Below, piece after piece: positions 20,767-29,499 of a DNA stretch of 53,843 nt (its first letter is position 1; every line of letters starts with the position of its first letter). Below the pieces are notes generated by a model that was not told where the DNA came from, did no database searches, and worked only from the letters and a program-made list of their open reading frames with translations. Made by a program: the position numbers and the translations under genes. The stretch is from an uncultured bacterium. Lineage in GTDB: Bacteria > Verrucomicrobiota > Kiritimatiellia > RFP12 > UBA1067. Where the stretch lies: assembly GCA_902779075.1 (NCBI GenBank), contig CACZAK010000068.1:1-53843 (forward strand). Direction: 5' to 3'.

Positions 20767-23700
20767 TCACTTTACGAGTGAACCAAGGACACGACGGAAA
20801 CTCTCCGCCGTGCGTGGGAGCGTGGGCTTGAGCGATTCAAGCGGTCTCGCCTTGAGCGCGAGGCGCTCCTTCTCGGCGTTAATGGTGATGTCCGCATTGC
20901 GGTCGCCTGCGGCGACGGCCTTGGAGAGCTTTGCCGCCACGGCCTTCACGTGCGGCGCGTACCAGTGCCGTGCGAGTTCGTACTGGTGGCTGCGGCAGTA
21001 GTCGCACGAGGCGTTCTCGAAGAGCGTCTTCTCAAAGGCAGGATTACGGATCTTCTCCACCGCGTCGAGGCGCTGGTACGACTCCCAGAGCGAGTAGTCT
21101 GTATGAAGCGCGAGAAGATCGGCCATCGCGTCGCAGAGCTCGGCAACCCGGTTGATTTTGGCGAGGAGAGCATCTTGCTGTTGTACGCTTGCCGTCGTAT
21201 TCGTTCTCCAGACACCGAGTTCGCGGCCGAACTCCCACACGCGCACCGCGATCAAGCGGTCGAGGACCATGCGCGCGATGTCGATGGCGTCGCGCTGGAC
21301 GAACGGATCGTCCCACGGCACCTGCTGGAGCAACGTGAACACCTTCTGAGCATCCTCCACGGGCTGCTTCCACTTGTCTATCAACTTCATGGGAGGCGGA
21401 TTACTGCCGAGGCCCAGGACGGCGTAGGAGTAGTTGTTGCCCCAGTCGCGCAGCCACGACGCCGGAAGCGCCACCTTCCACGCGGCCTTCATCGTCTCCG
21501 CGTTCGCGCCGTAGCGGCTCGCGCAGAACTCATCCAGCACGTCACCGTACGGGACGAGCTTGTCGGACCAGGCGTTCGCCGTGAAGAACCGGAGGAGCAG
21601 CGTGTCCGTATGGCTCGATTCCGGCCAGAGGATATAGCCCCGGCAGAACGGGTCGTTCTGGACGAGTTTCTGGCGTTCCTCGATGATTTCATAGTTCGCG
21701 CGCGCGTCGAGCGCCTTCTCGTAGGCGAGGAAGATCGAGTAGGTGTAGGGGAACTTGCCTATGACGTCCCAGTTCGTGAAGTTGCGCGCCTTGGCACCGC
21801 GCTTCGCGTCGTCGGCCTCGTAGTCCCAGAGCAGGACGCGGTCCTTGTCGAGCGTCTTGAGGTACTCCCGCACCTCTTCGTTTTTCCAGCAGCAATAGAA
21901 GTCCCATCCGGCGATCAGCAGCTTCGCGTCGGGATAGTCGCGCTTCGCCATATCGAGGAACTTGTTGAGCGTCTTCACCTTGAGGTCGAAGTTCGCCTTG
22001 CGGTCTTTGTAGCACCAGCGCTCGCCCAGGCCGATGGTGTGCAGGAGACGCGGTTCCGGCGCACCCTGGTCGTAGGCGTCGATCGCCGTCTTCGTCAGCT
22101 TCCAGTACTCCTCGGCCCAGTCTCCCGTGCGGATGTCCCACACGCGCAGATGCGGCTCGGCGTGCGTGGAGTTGGCCTGCGGGAGGAACGGCGGCTTCTT
22201 GTTCGCGAGGAAGGAGTCCGGCGTGGGCGAGTACCAGTGGGACATCGTGCCGAAGTCCTCCGGTGACATCAGGCCGCGATCAAAGGCGTATTTCTGAAGG
22301 TCGTGCCGCAGCTGGCCACGGAACTGGAGGCTCCAGAAGAGCGTGCGATCGTTGTAGCCCTTGTACATTCCCGGCTGCGGCTTCGACGCGTCGGGGTAGG
22401 GACAGACATCCGGGAACGCGCGCTGGAACACGTCGTCCTGTCCAATGCGGAGCATGAACGTGTTGAGGCGGCGCTTGAGGATCCAGTCGATCTCCTTCTT
22501 CCAGTCGTCGAGTCCCCAGTGCTCCGCCTGGAAGCGCGTGAGGCCGCGGTGCGCGAAGTAGCGGATGGCACGGTACTCGAAATGCGCCTCCTCGTAGACG
22601 TCGAGATTGGAGAGGTCGATCGAGTCGCGCTTCGGCACCACGTCGCCGTCCCAGAACCAGTGGCAGCCGCCGCGCCGCTCAAGGAGGTCGTAGAGGCCGT
22701 ACCACACGCTGCGCAGGTTGGAGCCGGTGATGGTGACAACTTGCTGTTGTACGCTTGCTGTCTTGGTCTTGGAGGGACCGGGCGAGGACGCCCGCCCTGA
22801 ATTTGCGGGCCCGGAGGCCCGCCACCCCGATGTGATCGTGTACGCATCACGGCCGCTCTTCGACACCTTGGGATCGATGGCGAACTTCACGATTCCCACA
22901 GGCGCGTCCTTGCCGGTGATTTGCTTGTAGTACTTCGCGAACTCGGCATGTTGCAAGGCGAATGTTTCTTTCTGTTCGGCCTCTTCCAGCTCCAAAAACG
23001 CGGCCGCAAAGCGACGGCCGAATTCGCGCAGCGCCTCCGTGTTGAAGTGCAGAATGTCACGATTGGCCCCGAGTCCCTCTGCGGACACTACGCGGAAGTT
23101 GGGAACCTTGCCTTCCAACGCATGGAGTTGCGCATTGATCTCTCGCCACAACAGCTTGTTCCCGGGCGTTCCTTTGGCCTTGAAGTTTTCAAGATACCAT
23201 CCAAGTTCGCCCGCGACGAACGGCACGTCGCCAAACTCCCTCCTGAACGACTTGACCATGGACTCCATCTTCGCGCCCCACACGGACACCCCTTTCGGCG
23301 TGGCGTCATGTTCGCCCTGGTGCCAGAGGATGCCCTTCAGCGTGCCGCTCTTCAATGCGACCCGCGTCCGGGACACGGCGTTCGACCAGAGGTCTCCACC
23401 CTCGACCCAACTGCCGATACCTGTTCCACCAACAGCGCACGGGATAAGCCCGATCTTCACGTTCTTGTCCATGTCCGCCACCGTCCGCGCAAAGCTCGCA
23501 GCGAGCCCCGCGCCGGCGACCTTCTTGTCGAAGTGTATTGGTTCGTCGGCGACCAGCCACTTGCCCTTGGCGTCCAACTTGAATATCCTGTCCGTTTCGA
23601 CTCGGTTCTCTGCTGTCAGGATGCCGCGTCCGGCCATGTTCGACTGTCCGACGAGGAGGTAAAGGTCCATGCCGGCATCGGTGCCGTACGGACATGCCAC

Positions 23701-26700
23701 GAGTGCCGACATGATTTCGCGGATGACCTTGCGGAAGTTCTCCTGCGTGCGCGGCAATGTCGGTTTCAGCGATTCAAGCGGCTTCTCCTTGAGCGCAAGG
23801 CGTTCAGGTTCGGCCGGCGGGGATAGCTTCGCTTCTCCGTCGCCATCGGCGACCGCCTTTGCAAGATTCGCCGCAATGGCCTTTGCGTGCGGCGCGTACC
23901 AGTGCCGCGCAAGCTCGTACTGGTGGCTGCGGCAGTAACCGCAGGAGGCGTTCTCAAAGAGCGTCTTGGAGAAGTCGGGATTCTGTATCTTCTCCACCGC
24001 GTCAAGGCGCAGGTACGATTCCCAGAGCGAGTAGTCTGTGTGGAGCGCGAGCAGATCGGCCATCAAGTCACAGAGCGCTGCGATATTCTCGGCGCGGACG
24101 ACGATATTCCTATCCTCGCCTTTACACTTCCCCTTCCGCAACTTCGCCACGTCGGCGCTAAGGTCGGCACGGCGGAGGCAAATGATGCGGTCCAGCGCCA
24201 TGCGGGCGATGTCGATGGTGTCGCGCTTGATGAAGTCGTCCTTCCATTCAATCTTCGCGAGCATCCCGAAAACCTTCTCGGCGTCGGCAACGGGCTTGCG
24301 CCACTTTTTCGGAGCGTGCGTGGCTTTCTTGTCGCCGAAGTCGCATTTCAGGATCACGTCGCCGTACGTCGTCGTCCAGTCGCGCAGCCACGACGCGGGA
24401 AGCACCGTGTTCCACGCCTCCTTCATCGCCTCGGCGTTCTTGCCGTAGCGGCTTGCGCAGAACTCGTCCAGCACCTCGCCGTGCGGAATCGCCTTGTCGG
24501 ACCAGGCGTTCGCCGTGAAGTAGCGGAGGAGCAGCGTATCGGTGTGGCTCGACTCCGGCCAGAAGATGAAGCCCTTGCAGAACGGGTCGTTCTGCACGAG
24601 CTTCTGACGCTCCTCGATAATCGGATAGTCCGCGCGCGCGTCAAGGGCCTTCTCGTAGGCAAGGAAGACAGAGTAGGTGTACGGGAACTTGCCAATCACG
24701 TCCCACTTGGTGAAGTTGCTCTTCGCGCCGCGCCCCGTCTTCTGGTCGGCGGAGTAGTCCCACACGATGCACTTCTTCGGGTCGAGCAGCTTGAGGAAGT
24801 CCTTGACCTCCTGCGGCGACCAACTGAAGTAGAAGTCCCAACCAGGCATGAGCAACTTGGCATCCGGGTAGTCGCGTTCCACGCGCGACATGAAGCGCTG
24901 GAGGCCGAGCACCTTAAGCTTGAAGTTCTCTTTCTTGTCCTTGGAGAGGATGCGCTCGCCCGTGCCGATGGTGTGGAGGAGACGCGGCTGGGGCGCGCCC
25001 TTGCCGTACGTCTCGACCGCCGTCTTCGTCATCTTCCAGTATTCGTCGATCCAGCGGTCGTCGCGTACGTCCCACACGCGGTTGTTCACCGGACGCTTGT
25101 CCGCGCCGGGATAAAACGGCGGCTTGCGGTTTTCGATGTAGTCGAGTGGCGTAGGCGCGTACCAGTGCGTCATCGTGCCGTAGTCCTCGGGCACCATGAG
25201 CCCGCGCTCAAAGCCGTATTTCTGGAGGTCATCGCGGAGCTTGCCCCTGAACTGGAGGCTCCAGAAGAGCGAGCGGTCATTGTAGCCCGTGCCCGCGCCT
25301 GGCTGCGGTTTCGACGGGTCAGGGTAGGCGCAGGCATCGGGGAACGTCCGCTGGAAAAGGTCGTCTTGCCCGATGCGGAGCATGAACACGTTGAGCCGGC
25401 GCTTGAGTATCCAGTCTATCTCCTTCTTCCAGTCCTCTGGCCCCCAGTGCTCGGCCTGGAAGCGAGTTAGGCCACGATGTGCGAAGTAACGGAGGCCACG
25501 ATATTCAAAACGCGCCTCCTCGTGGACGTTGAGATTCGAGAAGTCGATGGCGTCGCGCTTCGGCACCACGTCGCCGTCCCAGAACCAGTGGCAGCCGCCA
25601 CGCCGTTCGAGGAGGTCGTAGAGGCCGTACCACACGCTGCGCAAGTTGGAGCCAGTGATGGTGACGGCGGGCAGAGGGCTGCCCGCCCTACCCTGTTCGC
25701 CGCCACGGTAGGGCGGTCGCCCCGCGACCGCCGCATTCCCCGACGCGATCCGATACGCATCGCGGCCGCTTTTCGACACCTTAGGATCAATGGCGAACTT
25801 CACGATTCCCGCAGGCGCGTCCTTGCCGGTGATTTGCTTGTAGTACTTCGAGAATTCCGCTTTCTGCGGCGCAAACTTGTCCGCCGCCGGTTTCGCACCA
25901 TTGCGGAGGCTCTTGAAGTAGTTTTCGATCTCGTCCGCGCGCGTCGTTTCGCGGCGCGCCTTGACGCCGAAGGACTTCACGTCGCGAATCCAGTTCTCGA
26001 CGGCCTCGGCCTTCGTCGCGGGACGCGTCCACGTGTAGCCGAGTTTCGCGGATATGTTCCTAAGGATGTCGTAGTTGAGGAGTAGCATGTGGTCAACTGT
26101 AAGACGCTCGCGCCTCACGCGGGAGGCGAACGGTTCGCCCTCCTTCTCCGCCGCGACCACTGCCTCGTCCATGTATTTCGCGGCAAGCAGCTTGTCGCCG
26201 CCGGGGAGGAACGGCGCGCCCTTGTGTCCGCACTTCACGATCTGCTTCGTCTTGCGCGGCCCTGCCTCGATCACCGCGATGAACTTCCTGAGGATCGGCG
26301 CGGCGGACTTTCCGTAGTACCCTTCCAAGAATTCGTCCATGAGGCGCTTCTCGTCGTCCTTCGGATCCCAGAGAAGGTGCGCCGTCACGTAGTGCCGGAG
26401 CGTCGCGAACGTCCCGGCGGAACAGAGCGCGTCGCCCTGCTCGAACACGCCCACCGCGCCGTTCTCGGCGAAGAGGCGGATGTTCGGCGCGATGGAGTTG
26501 ATGTTCGGATGCGGCATCATGTAGCTGCGGAAGTTGGCGAGGTAGTCCCAGATGAAGAGGTTTCCGCCGGCGACACGACTCCAGTCGGCGAGGTCCTTCG
26601 CGAACGACGCCTTGTGCGGCGGCAGGGGTTTGTCGAGCGGACGCGCGAAGTCGCATTCGATGTCGCAGAGACGCACCACCACATTGTGGCGAGGCTTCGT

Positions 26701-27723
26701 CTTCGTCGGCGCCTTGCGCGTGAACTGGTAGGCGAACGTGTCGATGCGCACGTTCGGGAACTCCTTCTCAACCGCCTCCGCGACGTCGTTCGCGAAGCGG
26801 AGGTACGGACCCGACGGCGCGCCGCCATCCTCTGCCATCATCGCCTTGCACTTCTCGCACGTGCAGTATCCACGCCAGTCGTTCTGCGAGACCTGGATGA
26901 AATCGGCAGACGGATCCTCGCGCAGACGCTTCAATGTCTCCTTGATGTACTCTGCCTTCATCTCGGCGTTCGCAAGGCAGAGCTGCTTCGGCTCGCGTTT
27001 CCCCTTCACAAGCGAATACCATTCAGGATGCTTCTCGAAGTACACATTCGGAGGCAGCACCTCGAAGAAGGAATGGTACGCGCTGTGGCGTCCCTTGAAG
27101 AAGAACAGACGGTGGTTGCCACCCAGCTCCGGCGGAATGAACTTGATGTCCGTAAGCAGGTAACGAGTGAGCGACGTGAAGTTGCCCTTCGAGCGCACCT
27201 TGAAGAGCGGGTCGAATCCGTCTAGGTAGTACGTCTCGCGGTACTTGAACTGCGGGGTGTATGAGAGAGCGATGTCCTTCACGGGAGCCGCGTCGAGCTT
27301 CGGGTACGTCGCCGCGTCGGAGGTCCACCACCTCACGCCACAGTATTTTTCGAGATAAAGGTCAACGGCATACAGCGGCGCGCGCGCCGGATCGCCGTCC
27401 AGCACCACGCCCCCCTCCACGGACTTCAAATACACCTCATCCACTTGGTAGGGACGGCTCGCCGAGCCGTCCGTCCTCGCTTTCTTCGCCGCCTGCGTCG
27501 CGCCGACGAAGAGCTTAACGGAGGTCGCGTCCTTCGCCAAATCGGCCTCCGATACGACCTTCGGCTTTTCTCCGAGGCACTTGCCGAGTTCGCCCGCCAG
27601 TTCGGCGGCGGCGGACTTCTCAACGGCCGTTGGCGAATCAGGCAATACCACAACTGGGGCAATGCCCCCGAATCCGCATGTCGCCGCCATCGCAGACGAC
27701 ACCGCAAGCAGCATCAATTTCAT
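20767..27723 (-). CDS. giant secreted DUF4838 - NAGLU-like - SASA esterase - NAGLU-like protein
   Basis: 2318 residues with a signal peptide (MKLMLLAVSSAMAATCGFGG). Residues ~20-620: DUF4838 with a GH67-N-like start (DGDPARAPLYAVDLYLEKYCG) and the GYCTCEKCKAM segment. Residues ~620-1330 and ~1592-2318: two closely similar copies of an alpha-N-acetylglucosaminidase-like (GH89) unit, with HWGPEDWKKEIDWILKRRLN, DPFCKGFIFWPESSHTDT and YELARHWYAPH. Residues ~1345-1585: a SASA/CE6-type esterase with GQSNMAGRG, a Gly-rich AVGGTGIGSW, LWHQGEHDA and DILHFN (Asp-x-x-His). Expected role: removal of GlcNAc-like residues and acetyl groups from a complex glycan. It is first in an operon with the DUF6259 gene. 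Repeats interrupt it in frame at 21171, 22742-22830, 25666-25732 and 27448. Confidence 0.8.
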   Translation of the reverse strand: MKLMLLAVSSAMAATCGFGGIAPVVVLPDSPTAVEKSAAAELAGELGKCLGEKPKVVSEADLAKDATSVKLFVGATQAAKKARTDGSASRPYQVDEVYLKSVEGGVVLDGDPARAPLYAVDLYLEKYCGVRWWTSDAATYPKLDAAPVKDIALSYTPQFKYRETYYLDGFDPLFKVRSKGNFTSLTRYLLTDIKFIPPELGGNHRLFFFKGRHSAYHSFFEVLPPNVYFEKHPEWYSLVKGKREPKQLCLANAEMKAEYIKETLKRLREDPSADFIQVSQNDWRGYCTCEKCKAMMAEDGGAPSGPYLRFANDVAEAVEKEFPNVRIDTFAYQFTRKAPTKTKPRHNVVVRLCDIECDFARPLDKPLPPHKASFAKDLADWSRVAGGNLFIWDYLANFRSYMMPHPNINSIAPNIRLFAENGAVGVFEQGDALCSAGTFATLRHYVTAHLLWDPKDDEKRLMDEFLEGYYGKSAAPILRKFIAVIEAGPRKTKQIVKCGHKGAPFLPGGDKLLAAKYMDEAVVAAEKEGEPFASRVRRERLTVDHMLLLNYDILRNISAKLGYTWTRPATKAEAVENWIRDVKSFGVKARRETTRADEIENYFKSLRNGAKPAADKFAPQKAEFSKYYKQITGKDAPAGIVKFAIDPKVSKSGRDAYRIASGNAAVAGRPPYRGGEQGRAGSPLPAVTITGSNLRSVWYGLYDLLERRGGCHWFWDGDVVPKRDAIDFSNLNVHEEARFEYRGLRYFAHRGLTRFQAEHWGPEDWKKEIDWILKRRLNVFMLRIGQDDLFQRTFPDACAYPDPSKPQPGAGTGYNDRSLFWSLQFRGKLRDDLQKYGFERGLMVPEDYGTMTHWYAPTPLDYIENRKPPFYPGADKRPVNNRVWDVRDDRWIDEYWKMTKTAVETYGKGAPQPRLLHTIGTGERILSKDKKENFKLKVLGLQRFMSRVERDYPDAKLLMPGWDFYFSWSPQEVKDFLKLLDPKKCIVWDYSADQKTGRGAKSNFTKWDVIGKFPYTYSVFLAYEKALDARADYPIIEERQKLVQNDPFCKGFIFWPESSHTDTLLLRYFTANAWSDKAIPHGEVLDEFCASRYGKNAEAMKEAWNTVLPASWLRDWTTTYGDVILKCDFGDKKATHAPKKWRKPVADAEKVFGMLAKIEWKDDFIKRDTIDIARMALDRIICLRRADLSADVAKLRKGKCKGEDRNIVVRAENIAALCDLMADLLALHTDYSLWESYLRLDAVEKIQNPDFSKTLFENASCGYCRSHQYELARHWYAPHAKAIAANLAKAVADGDGEAKLSPPAEPERLALKEKPLESLKPTLPRTQENFRKVIREIMSALVACPYGTDAGMDLYLLVGQSNMAGRGILTAENRVETDRIFKLDAKGKWLVADEPIHFDKKVAGAGLAASFARTVADMDKNVKIGLIPCAVGGTGIGSWVEGGDLWSNAVSRTRVALKSGTLKGILWHQGEHDATPKGVSVWGAKMESMVKSFRREFGDVPFVAGELGWYLENFKAKGTPGNKLLWREINAQLHALEGKVPNFRVVSAEGLGANRDILHFNTEALREFGRRFAAAFLELEEAEQKETFALQHAEFAKYYKQITGKDAPVGIVKFAIDPKVSKSGRDAYTITSGWRASGPANSGRASSPGPSKTKTASVQQQVVTITGSNLRSVWYGLYDLLERRGGCHWFWDGDVVPKRDSIDLSNLDVYEEAHFEYRAIRYFAHRGLTRFQAEHWGLDDWKKEIDWILKRRLNTFMLRIGQDDVFQRAFPDVCPYPDASKPQPGMYKGYNDRTLFWSLQFRGQLRHDLQKYAFDRGLMSPEDFGTMSHWYSPTPDSFLANKKPPFLPQANSTHAEPHLRVWDIRTGDWAEEYWKLTKTAIDAYDQGAPEPRLLHTIGLGERWCYKDRKANFDLKVKTLNKFLDMAKRDYPDAKLLIAGWDFYCCWKNEEVREYLKTLDKDRVLLWDYEADDAKRGAKARNFTNWDVIGKFPYTYSIFLAYEKALDARANYEIIEERQKLVQNDPFCRGYILWPESSHTDTLLLRFFTANAWSDKLVPYGDVLDEFCASRYGANAETMKAAWKVALPASWLRDWGNNYSYAVLGLGSNPPPMKLIDKWKQPVEDAQKVFTLLQQVPWDDPFVQRDAIDIARMVLDRLIAVRVWEFGRELGVWRTNTTASVQQQDALLAKINRVAELCDAMADLLALHTDYSLWESYQRLDAVEKIRNPAFEKTLFENASCDYCRSHQYELARHWYAPHVKAVAAKLSKAVAAGDRNADITINAEKERLALKARPLESLKPTLPRTAESFRRVLGSLVK
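21171..21194 (-). repeat. TASVQQQ short repeat, copy 1
   Basis: TTGCTGTTGTACGCTTGC on the plus strand, coding for TASVQQQ on the minus strand, in the second GH89-like unit. The corresponding part of the first unit has different sequence. The same string recurs at 22741. Confidence 0.5.
22741..22830 (-). repeat. in-frame insertion of repeat sequences in the second NAGLU-like unit
   Basis: Contains the TTGCTGTTGTACGCTTGC string (22741-22758) followed by two short palindromes, GGGCG/CGCCC and GCGGGCC/GGCCCGC. It codes for a low-complexity stretch (GWRASGPANSGRASSPGPSK...TASVQQQV) between DAYTITS and VTITGSNL. The first unit has a REPIN at exactly this joint. Confidence 0.65.
25666..25732 (+). 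repeat. REPIN (inverted REP pair) inside the first NAGLU-like unit
   Basis: A minus-oriented REP (GTAG, GGCGGGCAG / CTGCCCGCC, loop CCCT) at 25691-25666 and a plus-oriented REP (GTAG, GGCGGTCGC / GCGACCGCC, loop CCC) at 25708-25732, separated by 16 nt. It is read in frame as a Gly/Arg/Pro-rich stretch between DAYRIAS and VTITGSNL. Confidence 0.85.
27448..27472 (+). repeat. REP element inside the DUF4838 region
   Basis: GTAG, arm GGACGGCTC, loop GCC, arm GAGCCGTCC: a perfect 9-bp stem. It is read on the minus strand as TDGSASRPY between GATQAAKKA and QVDEVYLKS. Confidence 0.85.
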
Positions 27724-27762
27724 TATTGTTCCTCAACCTTTCGATAAAGTTTCAAGGCTGTT

Positions 27763-27768
27763 ATTATA
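27763..27768 (-). promoter_or_regulatory. -10 box for the giant glycosidase gene
   Basis: Minus-strand TATAAT, 40 nt from the ATG at 27723, with a leader containing AGGTTGAGGA-type RBS sequence just before the ATG. No convincing -35 box; the copy-A repeat begins about 59 nt further upstream. Confidence 0.5.
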
Positions 27769-27826
27769 TCATATTTATCTTTGCGGGCGGCGGTGTCTGG
27801 TAAAATATATCGAAAAGTGCGGCTTG

Positions 27827-28047
27827 GGGCGCATCTACGTTTTCACCCATACGTATTGGGATTGGGAAACAACCATGACAACTTTCAAGAACAACATTAT
27901 CCTGCGGACGCACCTTGAACATTCAGAATTGAAGATCGGCAAATGGGCGCGGGCGAGTTAGCCCGCGCGCCAAAGGCAGGTTGTTTCAAATAGTTGTTTC
28001 CAATTATCAGAAGGCTCGGCGGTGAATTACGCAGATACGCCCAGACG
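27827..28047 (+). repeat. ~220-bp structured repeat, copy A
   Basis: Matches copy B (41471-41698) along its whole length at roughly four positions in five by eye. Shared landmarks are GGGCGCATCT, TTTTCACCCAT, GGAAACAACC, ACAACTTTCAAGAACAACAT, GCACCTTGAACATTCAGAAT, the hairpin GCGCGGGC-GAGTTA-GCCCGCGC, GTTGTTTCC and GGTGAATTA.GCAGAT.CGCCC. GGAAACAACC near the left can pair with GTTGTTTCC near the right, closing a stem around the hairpin. A 28-codon ORF (MTTFKNNIILRTHLEHSE...) lies inside, but its ATG is lost in copy B. With its flanks it fills the gap between the giant gene and mtaB. Confidence 0.7.
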
Positions 28048-28081
28048 GCTTGAAAACAAGTCGCCATTCCACCGGATTTCC

Positions 28082-28110
28082 TTGCATAGTGGGCACGAAT
28101 TTGGCATACT
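28082..28110 (+). promoter_or_regulatory. promoter of the mtaB-like gene
   Basis: TTGCAT (28082-28087) and CATACT (28105-28110) with a 17-nt spacer and TTTGG just before the -10 box. The predicted start is ~100 nt upstream of the chosen ATG. Confidence 0.5.
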
Positions 28111-28218
28111 ACCCGCGCTGAGCCTTTCAGATGCGCAGGTTTTTTCTGCGAGTTCCATCAAGCCGCATGGCTTGTCTCGCGAATGGCGCGAAAGAAGGCT
28201 TTGCAATTACCTCAACAG

Positions 28219-29445
28219 ATGAAAGTCGCGTTCGTCACATTTGGATGCCGCCTCAACCGCGCCGAGTCGCTCGACCTTGAGGCACGTTATCAGGCCGCCG
28301 GGCATGAGATCGTCGACCTGGGCATGACTTCGCGCGAAACGGGAGGATCTAACCCCGTCGCTGACAACATCCCCGATCTCATCCTCGTTCGTGGGTGCAG
28401 CGTCACGGCCAAGGCCCAACGCGACTGCGAGAAGGCCATCGCCCACCTCCACGCCCGTTACCCCTCAACCGAAATCCGCCCCATAGGCTGCCTCCCCAAC
28501 ACCCAACCACCACCAACTCCCCACCTCCTGCCAACTACCAACTCCATCCCCCTACAGACCTCACGCGCATATCTTAAAATCCAGGACGGATGCAGCGGAA
28601 AATGCACTTTCTGCATTGTTCCGCATTTTCGCGGGGCACCGGAGAGCGTTCCTATCGATGAGATTATGGTGCGGACCAGGGCATTCCTTGCGGCAGGATA
28701 TCGTGAGATTGTGCTGACGGGATGCAATCTTTCCCTGTACAAGTCAGATGGGCACAACTTCGCCTCGCTACTTGACATCCTCGCAGAAATGCTGGGGTCT
28801 GTCCCCATGGGGAAAATGACGGGGGCTATCCCCGCAAGGATAAGGATTGGTTCGTTGGAACCTGGTAAAGGATGCGAGGGAATATTGGATATAATGGAGA
28901 AACATCCTAATATCTGCCGTTTCTTGCATTTATCGCTTCAAAGTGGCAGTAATCGCATCTTGAAACGGATGAAACGACCATACAATATCGGATTGGTGGA
29001 TCGATTTTGCACAATGGCGCGGGAACGACTGGGGACAGACCTCGCGCTAGGCGCGGATGTAATCACCGGTTTCCCCGGCGAGACCGACGAGGACTTTGCA
29101 GCCACCCGCGAATTTCTCATGCGTCATGCCTTCTCCAACCTCCACGTCTTCCCCTACTCGGAGCGTCCCGACACGCCAGCCGCCACGATGGACGGCTCCG
29201 TTCCCCGCCCCGTGCGTCTGGTCCGAGCCCGTAATCTCACCGCCCTCGGACACATCCAGCGCGCGGCCTTTGCCCAGTCGTTCCTCGGCCGCGAGGTCGA
29301 GGTCTGCGTGGAGCGTGGCGGCGAACATGGCTGGACCGACGCCTACCTTCCCTGCAAATGGAAAGGCCCCGCCGAACGGCGGAGCCTCGTGCGCACGCGC
29401 GTCATTGCCGTTGAAGGCGACACGCTTCTCGCGTCCACCCCCTGA
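28219..29445 (+). CDS. mtaB: MtaB-type tRNA methylthiotransferase (radical SAM)
   Basis: 408 residues from ATG 28219 (MKVAFVTFGCRLNRAES); an in-frame ATG at 28183 adds 12 residues but neither has a clear RBS. It shows the UPF0004 N-domain with Cys in FGCRLN, RGCSVTAKA and IGCLPN, the radical-SAM cluster DGCSGKCTFCIVP, SLEPGKG, LHLSLQSGSNRILKRMKRPY, and ADVITGFPGETDEDF, then a short TRAM-like end. The enzyme adds a methylthio group to t6A37 of tRNA. Oddities: the stretch from the third Cys to the radical-SAM motif is only ~35 residues, about half the usual, and is Pro/Thr-rich (QPPPTPHLLPTTNS). A short insert (VPMGKMTGAIPA) precedes RIRIGSLEP. The middle of the gene is clearly lower in GC than both ends. 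Confidence 0.82.
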   Translation: MKVAFVTFGCRLNRAESLDLEARYQAAGHEIVDLGMTSRETGGSNPVADNIPDLILVRGCSVTAKAQRDCEKAIAHLHARYPSTEIRPIGCLPNTQPPPTPHLLPTTNSIPLQTSRAYLKIQDGCSGKCTFCIVPHFRGAPESVPIDEIMVRTRAFLAAGYREIVLTGCNLSLYKSDGHNFASLLDILAEMLGSVPMGKMTGAIPARIRIGSLEPGKGCEGILDIMEKHPNICRFLHLSLQSGSNRILKRMKRPYNIGLVDRFCTMARERLGTDLALGADVITGFPGETDEDFAATREFLMRHAFSNLHVFPYSERPDTPAATMDGSVPRPVRLVRARNLTALGHIQRAAFAQSFLGREVEVCVERGGEHGWTDAYLPCKWKGPAERRSLVRTRVIAVEGDTLLASTP

Positions 29446-29499
29446 CTCGGACGCTTTACCCTTAATTCCTCATTTCGATTTACCACTCCATGTTATATC

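Noticed and set aside
27581..27961. 126-codon plus-strand ORF
   Set aside because: It begins antisense to the giant gene's signal peptide and ends in repeat copy A; no coherent domain.
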